Below are positions 1 through 6,582 of a stretch of 20,059 nucleotides of DNA, in pieces. The stretch's first letter is position 1; each line of letters starts with the position of its first letter. The DNA is taken from the NCBI GenBank assembly GCA_003483885.1, contig DMXI01000291.1:1-20059 (forward strand), given 5' to 3'. The notes below the pieces were generated by a model. It made no database searches and was not told the origin of the DNA. It saw nothing but the letters and a program-made list of their open reading frames with translations. Position numbers and translations under genes: made by a program. This DNA is from Microscillaceae bacterium. Its GTDB lineage: Bacteria > Bacteroidota > Bacteroidia > Cytophagales > Microscillaceae.

Positions 1-52
1 TAATGGCAAATACAAAAGTGCCGATGATGTCTAATATGCTCAAGATATCCAT
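1..52 (-). CDS. TRIC-type trimeric cation channel family protein (5' end only)
   Basis: Reading the minus strand from an ATG at 52 to the window edge gives 17 codons, MDILSILDIIGTFVFAI. The pattern L-D-x-I-G-x-F-V-F-A-I is typical of the first membrane helix of the bacterial TRIC / YicG (UPF0126) family of small cation-channel-like inner-membrane proteins, where it is normally followed by S-G. The rest of the gene lies outside the window, so length and topology cannot be checked. The gene is divergent from the DsrE-like gene at 370, and the region between them contains two palindromic operator-like sites. The family call rests on 17 residues only. Confidence 0.5.
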   Translation of the reverse strand, partial: MDILSILDIIGTFVFAI

Positions 53-123
53 AAAACAAAGAAAATAGGGAAGGGGCAAAAGTCAATAAAAACGTAATGG
101 ATTTATGTCTTTTTTGAAAATAA

Positions 124-141
124 TTACCGAACGTTTGGTAA
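124..141. promoter_or_regulatory. TetR-type operator-like palindrome, copy 1
   Basis: The sequence TTACCGAACGTTTGGTAA is palindromic in 8 of 9 base pairs and nearly identical to the site at 331-348. Its right half contains the TTTG (134-137) of a promoter-like sequence, so a bound protein would cover the -33 box. The form ACCGA-N4-TCGGT is typical of TetR/AcrR-family operators. The regulator gene is not in this window. Confidence 0.6.
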
Positions 142-165
142 AATAAAAAATACCCTTTATGTTTG
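134..165 (+). promoter_or_regulatory. Candidate Bacteroidota promoter for the DsrE-like gene
   Basis: TTTG (134-137), 20 bp, then TATGTTTG (158-165) matches the Bacteroidota -33 TTTG / -7 TAnnTTTG pattern exactly. The -33 box lies inside operator copy 1. The predicted transcript would have a leader of roughly 200 nt before the ATG at 370, which is long; a weaker promoter nearer the gene (TTTG 304-307, TATTTTAC 327-334) is possible. Confidence 0.35.
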
Positions 166-293
166 TATTGTTATTGATGTAAAACATTTGTGTGATCAAT
201 GTTTACAACAAGCGTTTTGCTTCGATTAAAGAGTTATTATAATGGGATTGATTATAACCAATGGCTTTATCACCTTGGACGATGTCTTTATAA

Positions 294-311
294 TTGACAC
301 TATTTTGTCAA
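294..311. promoter_or_regulatory. Perfect inverted repeat TTGACA-N6-TGTCAA
   Basis: The 6-bp arms TTGACA (294-299) and TGTCAA (306-311) are perfectly complementary around 6 bp. The repeat sits 20 bp before operator copy 2 and about 60 bp before the DsrE-like start codon. It may be a second regulator's binding site; short arms in AT-rich DNA can also arise by chance. Confidence 0.3.
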
Positions 312-330
312 AAAAATTTTATCCAATATT

Positions 331-348
331 TTACCGATCGTTCGGTAA
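331..348. promoter_or_regulatory. TetR-type operator-like palindrome, copy 2
   Basis: TTACCGATCGTTCGGTAA is palindromic in 8 of 9 base pairs and differs from copy 1 at only two positions. It lies 21 bp before the ATG at 370, where a bound repressor would block a nearby promoter or elongation. Two such sites upstream of one gene pair suggest regulation by a TetR-family protein encoded elsewhere. Confidence 0.65.
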
Positions 349-369
349 TAAATCAAAATACACAAAAAA

Positions 370-735
370 ATGAGTAAAACAGCAATCGTTGTACTATCAG
401 AGCCAAAAGCAGGTTCAGAAGAATCCCTGGGGCGCGTATTAAATGCTTTGGCGGCGGCCTATGATTTTAAAAATTCAGGTGAAGAGGTAAAAGTGTTGTT
501 CCAGGGAGCTGGTACTCGTTGGCCGGCAGAGTTACAAAAGGAAGATCACTTGGCCAATAAGCTATACAAGGCAGTAGAAGATACAATTGAAGGTGCGTCT
601 CTAGCTTGTTCTGAATTATTTGGTGCAGAACCTGCGGGTTTGGATTTGATTAAAAACAATCCAGTACCGGGGACTTCTGGTTTGCCAAGTTTGGTACAAC
701 TCCAAAAAGATGGATTTAACGTGATTACATTTTAA
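370..735 (+). CDS. DsrE-like family protein
   Basis: A 121-residue cytoplasmic protein resembling the small alpha/beta DsrE/DsrF-like family, whose best-known members relay sulfur through a conserved cysteine. It opens with a hydrophobic strand (KTAIVVLSEP), followed by a helix (ESLGRVLNAL) and a second strand with the family-like pattern VKVLFQGAGTRW (residues 40-51). Cys80, in GASLACSELFG, is the only cysteine. It occupies the usual active-site region, but some relatives have a second cysteine nearby. No signal peptide or membrane segment is present. The gene lies behind two TetR-type palindromes and is separated by a hairpin terminator from the FMN-protein gene at 801. There is no Shine-Dalgarno; the AT-rich stretch before the ATG is normal for the phylum. 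Substrate and sulfur-transfer activity are unproven. Confidence 0.75.
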   Translation: MSKTAIVVLSEPKAGSEESLGRVLNALAAAYDFKNSGEEVKVLFQGAGTRWPAELQKEDHLANKLYKAVEDTIEGASLACSELFGAEPAGLDLIKNNPVPGTSGLPSLVQLQKDGFNVITF

Positions 736-747
736 TTACTATTTTGC

Positions 748-777
748 AAGAGAGGGAGACACCCTCTCTTTGTTTTT
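748..777 (+). terminator. Hairpin terminator or attenuator between two co-oriented genes
   Basis: Arms AAGAGAGGG (748-756) and CCCTCTCTT (762-770) form a perfect 9-bp stem with a 5-nt loop, followed by TGTTTTT. It starts 13 bp after the stop of the DsrE-like gene and ends 23 bp before the next ATG. It would end most transcripts after the first gene, or set the ratio between the two. Confidence 0.8.
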
Positions 778-800
778 GAACTTTTCATTGCCTTACATTT

Positions 801-1409
801 ATGATTAAAAACTTCACCGATATTGCTTTTACCGAGAGTGTAAAACAAGTACAGGATGCCCAGGGCTCTCGCCAACGTATGGAGCGAATGGAGGAAATAG
901 AATATACCGAGCTTTATCATCGGGAAAAGGATTTTATTGAGAGCCTTGATATGTTTTATATGGCTACCACCAACGAAGAAGGCTGGCCTTATGTGCAGTT
1001 TCGGGGTGGACCACGTGGTTTTTTAAAAGTACTTTCGGGCAAGCAGTTAGGTTATGCCGACTTTCGGGGTAATATGCAGTATCTATCAGTAGGAAACCTG
1101 AGCGCCAACAACAAAGTAGCGTTGATTTTGATGGATTATTTACGCAAAATGCGCTTAAAGATTTGGGCCGAAACCGAAATAGTAGCGGCCGAAGATCACC
1201 CCGAATTGGCCGAGCAGTTGATTTTGCCTGATTACAAAGCAAAAGTAGAGCGCTTGATTCTATTTAATGTAAAAGCTTACGACTGGAACTGCCCCCAACA
1301 TATTACCCAACGTTTTAGCATAGAAGAAATGACCAATCTATTACTCAATGGTACTCTTAAGCTAGGCAAAGATTTGTTGAAAACATTGAATGCTATGGAA
1401 GAAGAGTAA
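801..1409 (+). CDS. Pyridoxamine 5'-phosphate oxidase-like FMN-binding protein
   Basis: A 202-residue cytoplasmic protein with a split-barrel flavin-binding fold of the pyridoxamine phosphate oxidase-like superfamily. The core runs from about residue 40 (HREKDFIESLDMFYMATTN) through GWPYVQFRGGPRGF (61-74), which fits the FMN-contact strand pair, to DWNCPQHITQRF (161-172), a conserved C-terminal motif of this subgroup. The N-terminus FTDIAFTESV is also typical, supporting the start at 801. Members are described as general stress or nitroreductase-like flavoproteins; the true substrate is unknown and it is unlikely to be the vitamin B6 enzyme itself. It follows the DsrE-like gene with a terminator between, so both may respond to the same TetR-type signal. 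Its stop codon lies 3 bp from the stop of the convergent LRR gene. Confidence 0.8.
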   Translation: MIKNFTDIAFTESVKQVQDAQGSRQRMERMEEIEYTELYHREKDFIESLDMFYMATTNEEGWPYVQFRGGPRGFLKVLSGKQLGYADFRGNMQYLSVGNLSANNKVALILMDYLRKMRLKIWAETEIVAAEDHPELAEQLILPDYKAKVERLILFNVKAYDWNCPQHITQRFSIEEMTNLLLNGTLKLGKDLLKTLNAMEEE

Positions 1410-1412
1410 TGG

Positions 1413-2402
1413 CTAAAAAGTGATATAGCATTTAGGAAGCCAGGATTTGATTTTTTCTTTTTCCAGATCATTTATAGGGTTATTATTGATGTATAAATAC
1501 AATAGTTTGTCAAGTTGTTGGAAAGATTCGGGTAAGTGGGTCAGTTGATTTTGATCTAAATACAAGGTAGAGAGTTCTGTAAGTTGGCTGATTTCTTCTG
1601 GCAGGTGTGTCAATCGATTTTGGGTAAGATGAAGGGTATTTAACTTGGTTAGTTGAAGAACTTCTGCTGGTAATTCAGTAAGTCCGTTTCCCGAAAAATC
1701 CAAGTGTCTTAGTTGGGTCAGGTTGCTGATAGGCCTAGGTAGTTTTTTGATAGAATTAGCATATAAGTACAGCTTTTGTAATTGCTCTAGTTGCCCGATT
1801 GATTCGGGTAAATAAGACAACTGATTGAAATTTAAAGTAAGCCCCTGCAAGTTTTTGAGCTGGCCAATATTGTCTGGTAAAGATCTAAGCTGATTACTAT
1901 CTAATGCCAAATGCGCTAAATACCGAAGATTCGTCAAGCTTTTAGGAAGGCTTTCCAAATGGTTTTTATCCAAGTACAAGTTTTTGAGTTGGGATAGTTG
2001 CCCCAAACTCTCGGGTAGTTTCGCTAATTGGTTATAAGACAACACCAAGGTTTGCAGTTTTTGAAGTTGCCCCAGGCTTTCGGGCAATGTGGTAAAATCA
2101 TTGGAGCTCAAATCCAGGTATTGGATATATTTTAAATGGCCTAATTCCACAGGAATATTGCTTATCTCTTCGTCTAAACATTCAAGGTACCCGGATAGGT
2201 CTACTTTATCTTGGGTAAAAAAATCTATTTTTTGTATCTCCCATTTTTCCCGGACAAAAAACTCATACACCACTCGATACTCCTTGAGGTACTCTTCTAA
2301 AACAGTTGGTGACATCCCCTTCATCATCTCTAAGGCCACCGCCATACTTGTTTTATCAGGTGCATGTAACAATTGTAAAAACTGCTCTTTTGTGCTTTTC
2401 AT
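1413..2402 (-). CDS. Leucine-rich-repeat protein with N-terminal helical module
   Basis: A 329-residue protein with no signal peptide. Residues 1 to about 75 form a charged, probably helical module (EQFLQLLHAPDKTSMAVALE, then VVYEFFVREKW). Residues 85 to about 314 are ten consecutive 23-residue leucine-rich repeats of the form x-x-L/I-x-x-L-x-x-L-x-x-L-x-L-x-x-N-x-L-x-x-L-P. The last repeat is capped by NNPINDLEKEKIKSWLPK. Such repeats build a curved protein-binding solenoid, so an intracellular protein-interaction role is likely, but the partner is unknown. It is convergent with the FMN-protein gene (3-bp gap, no room for a terminator), so the two transcripts should overlap at their 3' ends. 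It is divergent from the desaturase gene at 2656. Its N-terminal module recurs in the LRR protein at 13908-14669. Confidence 0.85.
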   Translation of the reverse strand: MKSTKEQFLQLLHAPDKTSMAVALEMMKGMSPTVLEEYLKEYRVVYEFFVREKWEIQKIDFFTQDKVDLSGYLECLDEEISNIPVELGHLKYIQYLDLSSNDFTTLPESLGQLQKLQTLVLSYNQLAKLPESLGQLSQLKNLYLDKNHLESLPKSLTNLRYLAHLALDSNQLRSLPDNIGQLKNLQGLTLNFNQLSYLPESIGQLEQLQKLYLYANSIKKLPRPISNLTQLRHLDFSGNGLTELPAEVLQLTKLNTLHLTQNRLTHLPEEISQLTELSTLYLDQNQLTHLPESFQQLDKLLYLYINNNPINDLEKEKIKSWLPKCYITF

Positions 2403-2572
2403 TGTGCAAATTTTATTTTAAATATATTCTAATTAACCTATTTAAAATTCTGAAAAATTACCGTTTATAGTGGTGAATTGTTAAATTTTGCAACAGTTAC
2501 TTAGTTTTTATGCGTCTATACTTTAGGATTAGCAAATATTGCAAAATTCTGATTTTTATTGGCAAAAAACGA

Positions 2573-2604
2573 TTTCACCCCACCCGTACAACTGGTTACA
2601 TTTG
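2573..2604 (+). promoter_or_regulatory. Candidate promoter of the desaturase pair
   Basis: TACATTTG (2597-2604) is an exact match to the Bacteroidota -7 element TAnnTTTG, and TTTC (2573-2576) stands 20 bp upstream in place of the -33 TTTG. Transcription would start near 2611, giving a leader of about 45 nt before the ATG at 2656. Confidence 0.4.
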
Positions 2605-2655
2605 TCTCAAACCATCAACTGAAGACAATTTCATTATCTTAATCTGATTTGCACT

Positions 2656-3732
2656 ATGAACAAACTAAAATTTCAACACGATCGGGGGGTAGAGTTTAAC
2701 CAAACACTGCACCGTCGAATCAAAACCTATTTTGAGGAAAGTGGTCAGCCTCGTACCGGAAACAATGCCATGGTAGCCAAGATAGTTCTATATTTTACCT
2801 TGGATATACTTTGCTATTGTTTGATGATTCAAACCACTAGTGTTACCATGTTTTATGTGTATTACTTGCTGATGGGCTTTTTTGTATTGCTCACCGCATT
2901 TAATGTATCGCATGATGCAGCCCATGGTGTAGCCGTAAAAAGCAAACGCTGGAACGATTGGTTGTTTAAGTTGAGTTTTAACCTGCAAGGCAACAACGCC
3001 TACGTGTGGGGCAAATACCACAACGAATCGCATCATGCCTACACCAATGTAGAAGGCAGCGATATAGATGTACTCAATAATCCCTTGATTCGCATGACGC
3101 ATTCTCAAGAGCGTCGTTGGTATCACCGCTACCAACACTTGTATGCACCAGTATTATATTTATTTTATTCGCTCAACTGGTTTTTGTTTCGCGAAACCCT
3201 GATGGTATTGGGTATTAGCAGCCGCACGATTCATATCAAACTCCCAGCTATAGAAGTAGCCAAGTTATTCTTTTTCAAGTTGGTATATATTGGGTTTATG
3301 ATTGTAGCGCCCATTGTGCTTTTACCTTTTGGCTGGGCTCCCGTTATCATTGCTTTTTTGCTCAACCATGCCATGGTTTCTATTATTTTTACCGCAGTGT
3401 TGGGCGTTTCGCACTTATCGGATCAGGTACAGCACCCTGAACCCAATGAAGCTGGAGAAATATCGATGAGTTGGCCTACGTTGCAAATGATTACTTCGCT
3501 GGATTATAATTCTGGCAGTCGTTTGCTTAACTGGACTTTGGGAGGCTTTAATGCGCATACCCTCCATCATTTACTCCCCAACATTTGCCACATCCATTAT
3601 CTCGATATATTGCCCATATTTCGGCAAACCGCTGAAGAATATGGAATCGAGTACAAAGAAGTGCCTTATCATCAGGCGTTGTTCTCACATTTTAGGTTTT
3701 TAAAGCAAATGGGTCATGCAACCAATCGTTAA
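2656..3732 (+). CDS. Membrane fatty acid desaturase (first of tandem pair)
   Basis: A 358-residue integral membrane di-iron enzyme that would insert a double bond into membrane acyl chains using O2 and an electron donor. The three histidine boxes are intact: HDAAH (86-90), HNESHH (122-127) and HTLHH (301-305), the last followed by LLPN. Hydrophobic stretches at about 43-83 and 205-255 match the usual paired membrane helices, with all boxes facing the cytoplasm. No cytochrome b5 domain is fused, so electrons would come from a separate carrier such as ferredoxin. The box pattern (HxxxH, HxxxHH, HxxHH) fits the acyl-lipid / linoleoyl-CoA-desaturase-like group (PF00487); regiospecificity cannot be read from sequence. 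Its last 17 bp overlap the start of a paralogue, implying translational coupling. Confidence 0.9.
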   Translation: MNKLKFQHDRGVEFNQTLHRRIKTYFEESGQPRTGNNAMVAKIVLYFTLDILCYCLMIQTTSVTMFYVYYLLMGFFVLLTAFNVSHDAAHGVAVKSKRWNDWLFKLSFNLQGNNAYVWGKYHNESHHAYTNVEGSDIDVLNNPLIRMTHSQERRWYHRYQHLYAPVLYLFYSLNWFLFRETLMVLGISSRTIHIKLPAIEVAKLFFFKLVYIGFMIVAPIVLLPFGWAPVIIAFLLNHAMVSIIFTAVLGVSHLSDQVQHPEPNEAGEISMSWPTLQMITSLDYNSGSRLLNWTLGGFNAHTLHHLLPNICHIHYLDILPIFRQTAEEYGIEYKEVPYHQALFSHFRFLKQMGHATNR

Positions 3733-4819
3733 TATTACCCGCCATACCAAAAACGAGACCCATGAGCAGTGGTATCGGGAGATACAACAGTCGGTACAGG
3801 CTGAGGTAAAAGCTCAAAAAAACGTGAAATTAAAACTGACGACAAAAGCGGCTTTTTATGGGTTGCTGAGTGGCGCTTTGTACGCAGCTATTTTCTGGGC
3901 AAATACTCTAGGTGGGCTAATGTTGGCCTATATAGGCTTTGGGTTTGCTATTTTATTGTTGGGTTTCAACTTTGCCCATGATTTATCGCACAACGCTATT
4001 TTCAAGAGTAAAACCTTGAACAATACATGGTTTGAGATTTTGTATGGATTGCTGGGGGCCAATGGATACTTATGGAAAAAGCGTCATTTGCATTCGCACC
4101 ATCATTACCCCAATGTAGACGATCACGATGCCGATCTGGAGCTAGGAGGAGTGATCCATTTATCGCCACATCAACCACCAAAACCCATCCATCGGTTTCA
4201 GCATTGGTATGGGCCATTGTTATATGCCAGTTACACATTGTATTGGATTTTCTATAAAGACTTGGTGTATTTTTTTCGTAAGAAACAAGCCAACTTATAT
4301 TTCGAAAGGCATTCGCCCAAAGAATGGACAAAGTTAGTGGCTTTTAAAGTGTTCTATATCAGTTATTTGGTCATTACTCCTTATGTATTTACCGATTTTG
4401 GTTGGTTAGCTATTTTAGGAGCCTTTGGGTTGATGCACGTGCTCATGTCTTGGTTTTTGTTATTTACTTTTCTCATTACTCATCATGTAGAGAAAACAAT
4501 TTACCCCGAGGTAAAATTAAGAATCAACTCCTCGTGGATGATGCACCAAATTGGAAGCTCCAATGATTTTCATCCTTTTAGCCGAATAGCCAACTTTATT
4601 TTTGGGGGATTCAATTGCCACGTAGCCCATCATTTGTTTCCCAATTTGTGCCATATATACTACCCAACAGCAAGCCGTATCATTTATGCCCACCTGATTG
4701 CCCGAGATATTGTGCCTAATCAAACCGGGTATTTTGAAGGCATTTGGTCGCATATTCGATTATTGAAGCGAAGCGGGAATTTTCAGCATCAAGTGTCTGA
4801 TAATCTGGGAACTGTGTGA
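3716..4819 (+). CDS. Membrane fatty acid desaturase (second of tandem pair)
   Basis: A 367-residue paralogue of the preceding enzyme with all three histidine boxes: HDLSH (88-92), HLHSHH (124-129) and HVAHH (302-306), the last followed by LFPN. The flanking sequence is conserved in kind with the first copy (FNxxHDxxH, GGFNxHxxHHLxPNxCHIxY). Hydrophobic segments lie at about 45-85 and 205-257. It starts inside the end of the first desaturase in another frame (17-bp overlap), so both proteins should be made together. The two copies are clearly diverged, which suggests different positional specificities and possibly successive desaturation steps. A strong terminator follows 38 bp after the stop. 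Double-bond position and donor are not evident from sequence. Confidence 0.9.
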   Translation: MQPIVNITRHTKNETHEQWYREIQQSVQAEVKAQKNVKLKLTTKAAFYGLLSGALYAAIFWANTLGGLMLAYIGFGFAILLLGFNFAHDLSHNAIFKSKTLNNTWFEILYGLLGANGYLWKKRHLHSHHHYPNVDDHDADLELGGVIHLSPHQPPKPIHRFQHWYGPLLYASYTLYWIFYKDLVYFFRKKQANLYFERHSPKEWTKLVAFKVFYISYLVITPYVFTDFGWLAILGAFGLMHVLMSWFLLFTFLITHHVEKTIYPEVKLRINSSWMMHQIGSSNDFHPFSRIANFIFGGFNCHVAHHLFPNLCHIYYPTASRIIYAHLIARDIVPNQTGYFEGIWSHIRLLKRSGNFQHQVSDNLGTV

Positions 4820-4856
4820 GTTTGCACGATTTTAATTAGATGGGGTTTTTTACGAG

Positions 4857-4889
4857 AGCCTTTGCGAAACAATTCGCAAGGGCTTTTTT
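4857..4889 (+). terminator. Intrinsic terminator of the desaturase operon
   Basis: Arms AGCCTTTGCGAA (4857-4868) and TTCGCAAGGGCT (4873-4884) form a 12-bp stem with one G-T pair and a 4-nt loop, followed by a run of T to 4889. Confidence 0.85.
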
Positions 4890-5093
4890 CGTTCTGAAGA
4901 GTTTTGCTAACACTTTTGTTAGTTACAAAAAAGACCTTAAGTGCTTACTGTAGTAGAGGGGTAAATAACCATAGCGGCTTATAGATAGGTAAAATACCCA
5001 ATTTGTCAGGGGTTTACTAGGCGAAGATGTTTTTCATCAAAAAAAAGATTTATTTTCACTTACACGAGATAGAATAAGCTAACACAAATAACA

Positions 5094-6545
5094 ATGCACA
5101 AATTACTACAAAACGTTTTTTTGACTTTACTGATATTGTGGTTTCCAGGCTTTCTAATGGCTCAAGGATTAATCAATAACGGAGCCTATATCAAGGTAAG
5201 CGGGGGAGCTTACCTCAAAGTAGATGGGCACCTCACCAATCAAGCCAACGCTACCATTGCCAATGATGGTACTCTTTGCATCCACGGTAATTTTAGCCAA
5301 ACGGGTACCAGTACTGCCTATACTGGGAATGGAAGCTTTTGTTTTAGTGGCAGTAGCAACCAAACTTTTTATAGCGCTACGGCTTTTAGTCTGCATACTT
5401 TGCAAGTAGACAATGGGCAACAGTTGATACTGGGGTCTAACCTGGGCATTACCAACACCCTCAACTTGGCCAACAATGGCTATGTAGCTTTAAGCAATTT
5501 TGACCTAACTATAGCTAGTGGGGGGGCGGTAACCAATTATGGAACGGGAGGTTACGTAAGGACTACTGGTTCTGGATCGCTCATCCAAGAAGTAGGGAGC
5601 AGTGCCGTGGTGTTTCCAGTAGGAAATACAGCCTACAACCCAGCTACTATCACCAATGCCGGAACCACCGATAATTTTGGAGTAAGACTGGAAGACGAAT
5701 TGCTCAATAGTTATCCATCGGGTACCGCGCTCACCGACCAGGTAGTAACTCGAGCCTGGCACCTCACCGAAGCCACTACGGGTGGGTCAGACGTAACCCT
5801 TACTTTACAATGGAACGAATCTCAGGAAGCAGTTGCTTTTGATAGAGCACAAAGCGGCATTGCACACTGGAACGGCACTAACTGGGATCGTCCAGCTTAT
5901 ACAATTGCTACTTCTTTAGGGGGCAGCAATTGGAGCCAAACTTTGACTGGAATCACTTCTTTTTCGCCTTTTGGGGTAGAGAGTAATGCCACTGGTTTGC
6001 CCATAGAATTACTCAGTTTCGAGGCTAGTAGATTAAACACCCAGCAGGTGGTACTGCAGTGGAGTACAATCACTGAGACCAATAACCGAGGGTTTGATAT
6101 AGAAATGAGCGCTGACGGACAAGGTTATAAAAAAGTAGGTTTTGTAGCAGGAGCTGGAGACCATAAGGGTATTTTAAATTATAAACACTTGGTAATGAAC
6201 AGCCAATCGGCTTATTACCGTCTGAAGCAAATAGATTATGATGGACAATTTGCTTATAGTCCTGTCCAATATGTAGAAGGGGTGGAGGTGAATTTATCGT
6301 TACAAGTATACCCTAATCCTACCCAAGGCAAGGTAACTTTAGATCTGGGCAACTATGCCGAAGAAGTAACTTTGTGGGTGCATGATATGCAGGGTAAAAC
6401 CTTGTTGAAAACCGTAGGCTCCTTATCTCAACTCAACGAACGCCTTAATGCCCAATTACCTCAATGGGCCAATGGAGCTTACTATATCAAGCTCATTACT
6501 CCGCAACAAACTTTTACAAAACAATTCGTTTTGAACCGAAGATAA
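5094..6545 (+). CDS. T9SS-sorted beta-rich surface protein
   Basis: A 483-residue secreted protein. Residues 1-23 are a signal peptide ending in FLMA before QG. Residues about 25-300 are rich in Gly, Asn, Thr and short beta-strand patterns (NNGAYIKVSGGAYLKVDGHL, then LGITNTLNLANNGYVAL), as in adhesin-like beta-solenoids. Residues 302-400 form the fibronectin-like module common in this phylum (LPIELLSFEA, NNRGFDIEMSADG, YYRLKQIDYDG). Residues 401-483 are a type A T9SS C-terminal sorting domain (LQVYPNPTQG, HDMQGKTLL, GAYYIKL, KQFVLNRR). The product would cross the outer membrane by T9SS and be attached to the surface or released, with the sorting domain removed. It lies 37 bp upstream of the first S74 fibre gene in the same orientation, suggesting co-transcription. 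No enzymatic domain is recognisable. Confidence 0.85.
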   Translation: MHKLLQNVFLTLLILWFPGFLMAQGLINNGAYIKVSGGAYLKVDGHLTNQANATIANDGTLCIHGNFSQTGTSTAYTGNGSFCFSGSSNQTFYSATAFSLHTLQVDNGQQLILGSNLGITNTLNLANNGYVALSNFDLTIASGGAVTNYGTGGYVRTTGSGSLIQEVGSSAVVFPVGNTAYNPATITNAGTTDNFGVRLEDELLNSYPSGTALTDQVVTRAWHLTEATTGGSDVTLTLQWNESQEAVAFDRAQSGIAHWNGTNWDRPAYTIATSLGGSNWSQTLTGITSFSPFGVESNATGLPIELLSFEASRLNTQQVVLQWSTITETNNRGFDIEMSADGQGYKKVGFVAGAGDHKGILNYKHLVMNSQSAYYRLKQIDYDGQFAYSPVQYVEGVEVNLSLQVYPNPTQGKVTLDLGNYAEEVTLWVHDMQGKTLLKTVGSLSQLNERLNAQLPQWANGAYYIKLITPQQTFTKQFVLNRR

Positions 6546-6582
6546 ATAATACTGTTTTTACTTATTGAGATTATATACAACA

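Larger units (their letters stand above)
53..369. other. Divergent intergenic regulatory region
   Basis: This is 317 bp of AT-rich non-coding DNA between the minus-strand channel gene and the DsrE-like gene. It holds two 18-bp near-palindromes (124-141 and 331-348), a perfect TTGACA-N6-TGTCAA inverted repeat (294-311), a looser inverted repeat (about 179-206, arms GTAAAACATT and AATGTTTAC) and at least one promoter-like sequence (134-165). No open reading frame or RNA gene is apparent. Confidence 0.6.

Noticed and set aside
1440..2160. Periodic 69-bp repeats that could suggest a tandem repeat array
   Set aside because: They are explained by the 23-residue leucine-rich repeats of the encoded protein.
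3716..3732. Frameshift between the two desaturases (a single split gene)
   Set aside because: Each protein has all three histidine boxes and full family length, so they are two complete genes overlapping by 17 bp.
6565..6582. Upstream TTG start for the first S74 fibre gene
   Set aside because: It adds MRLYTT before a normal signal peptide; the ATG at 6583 is a better start and matches the N-termini of the paralogues.
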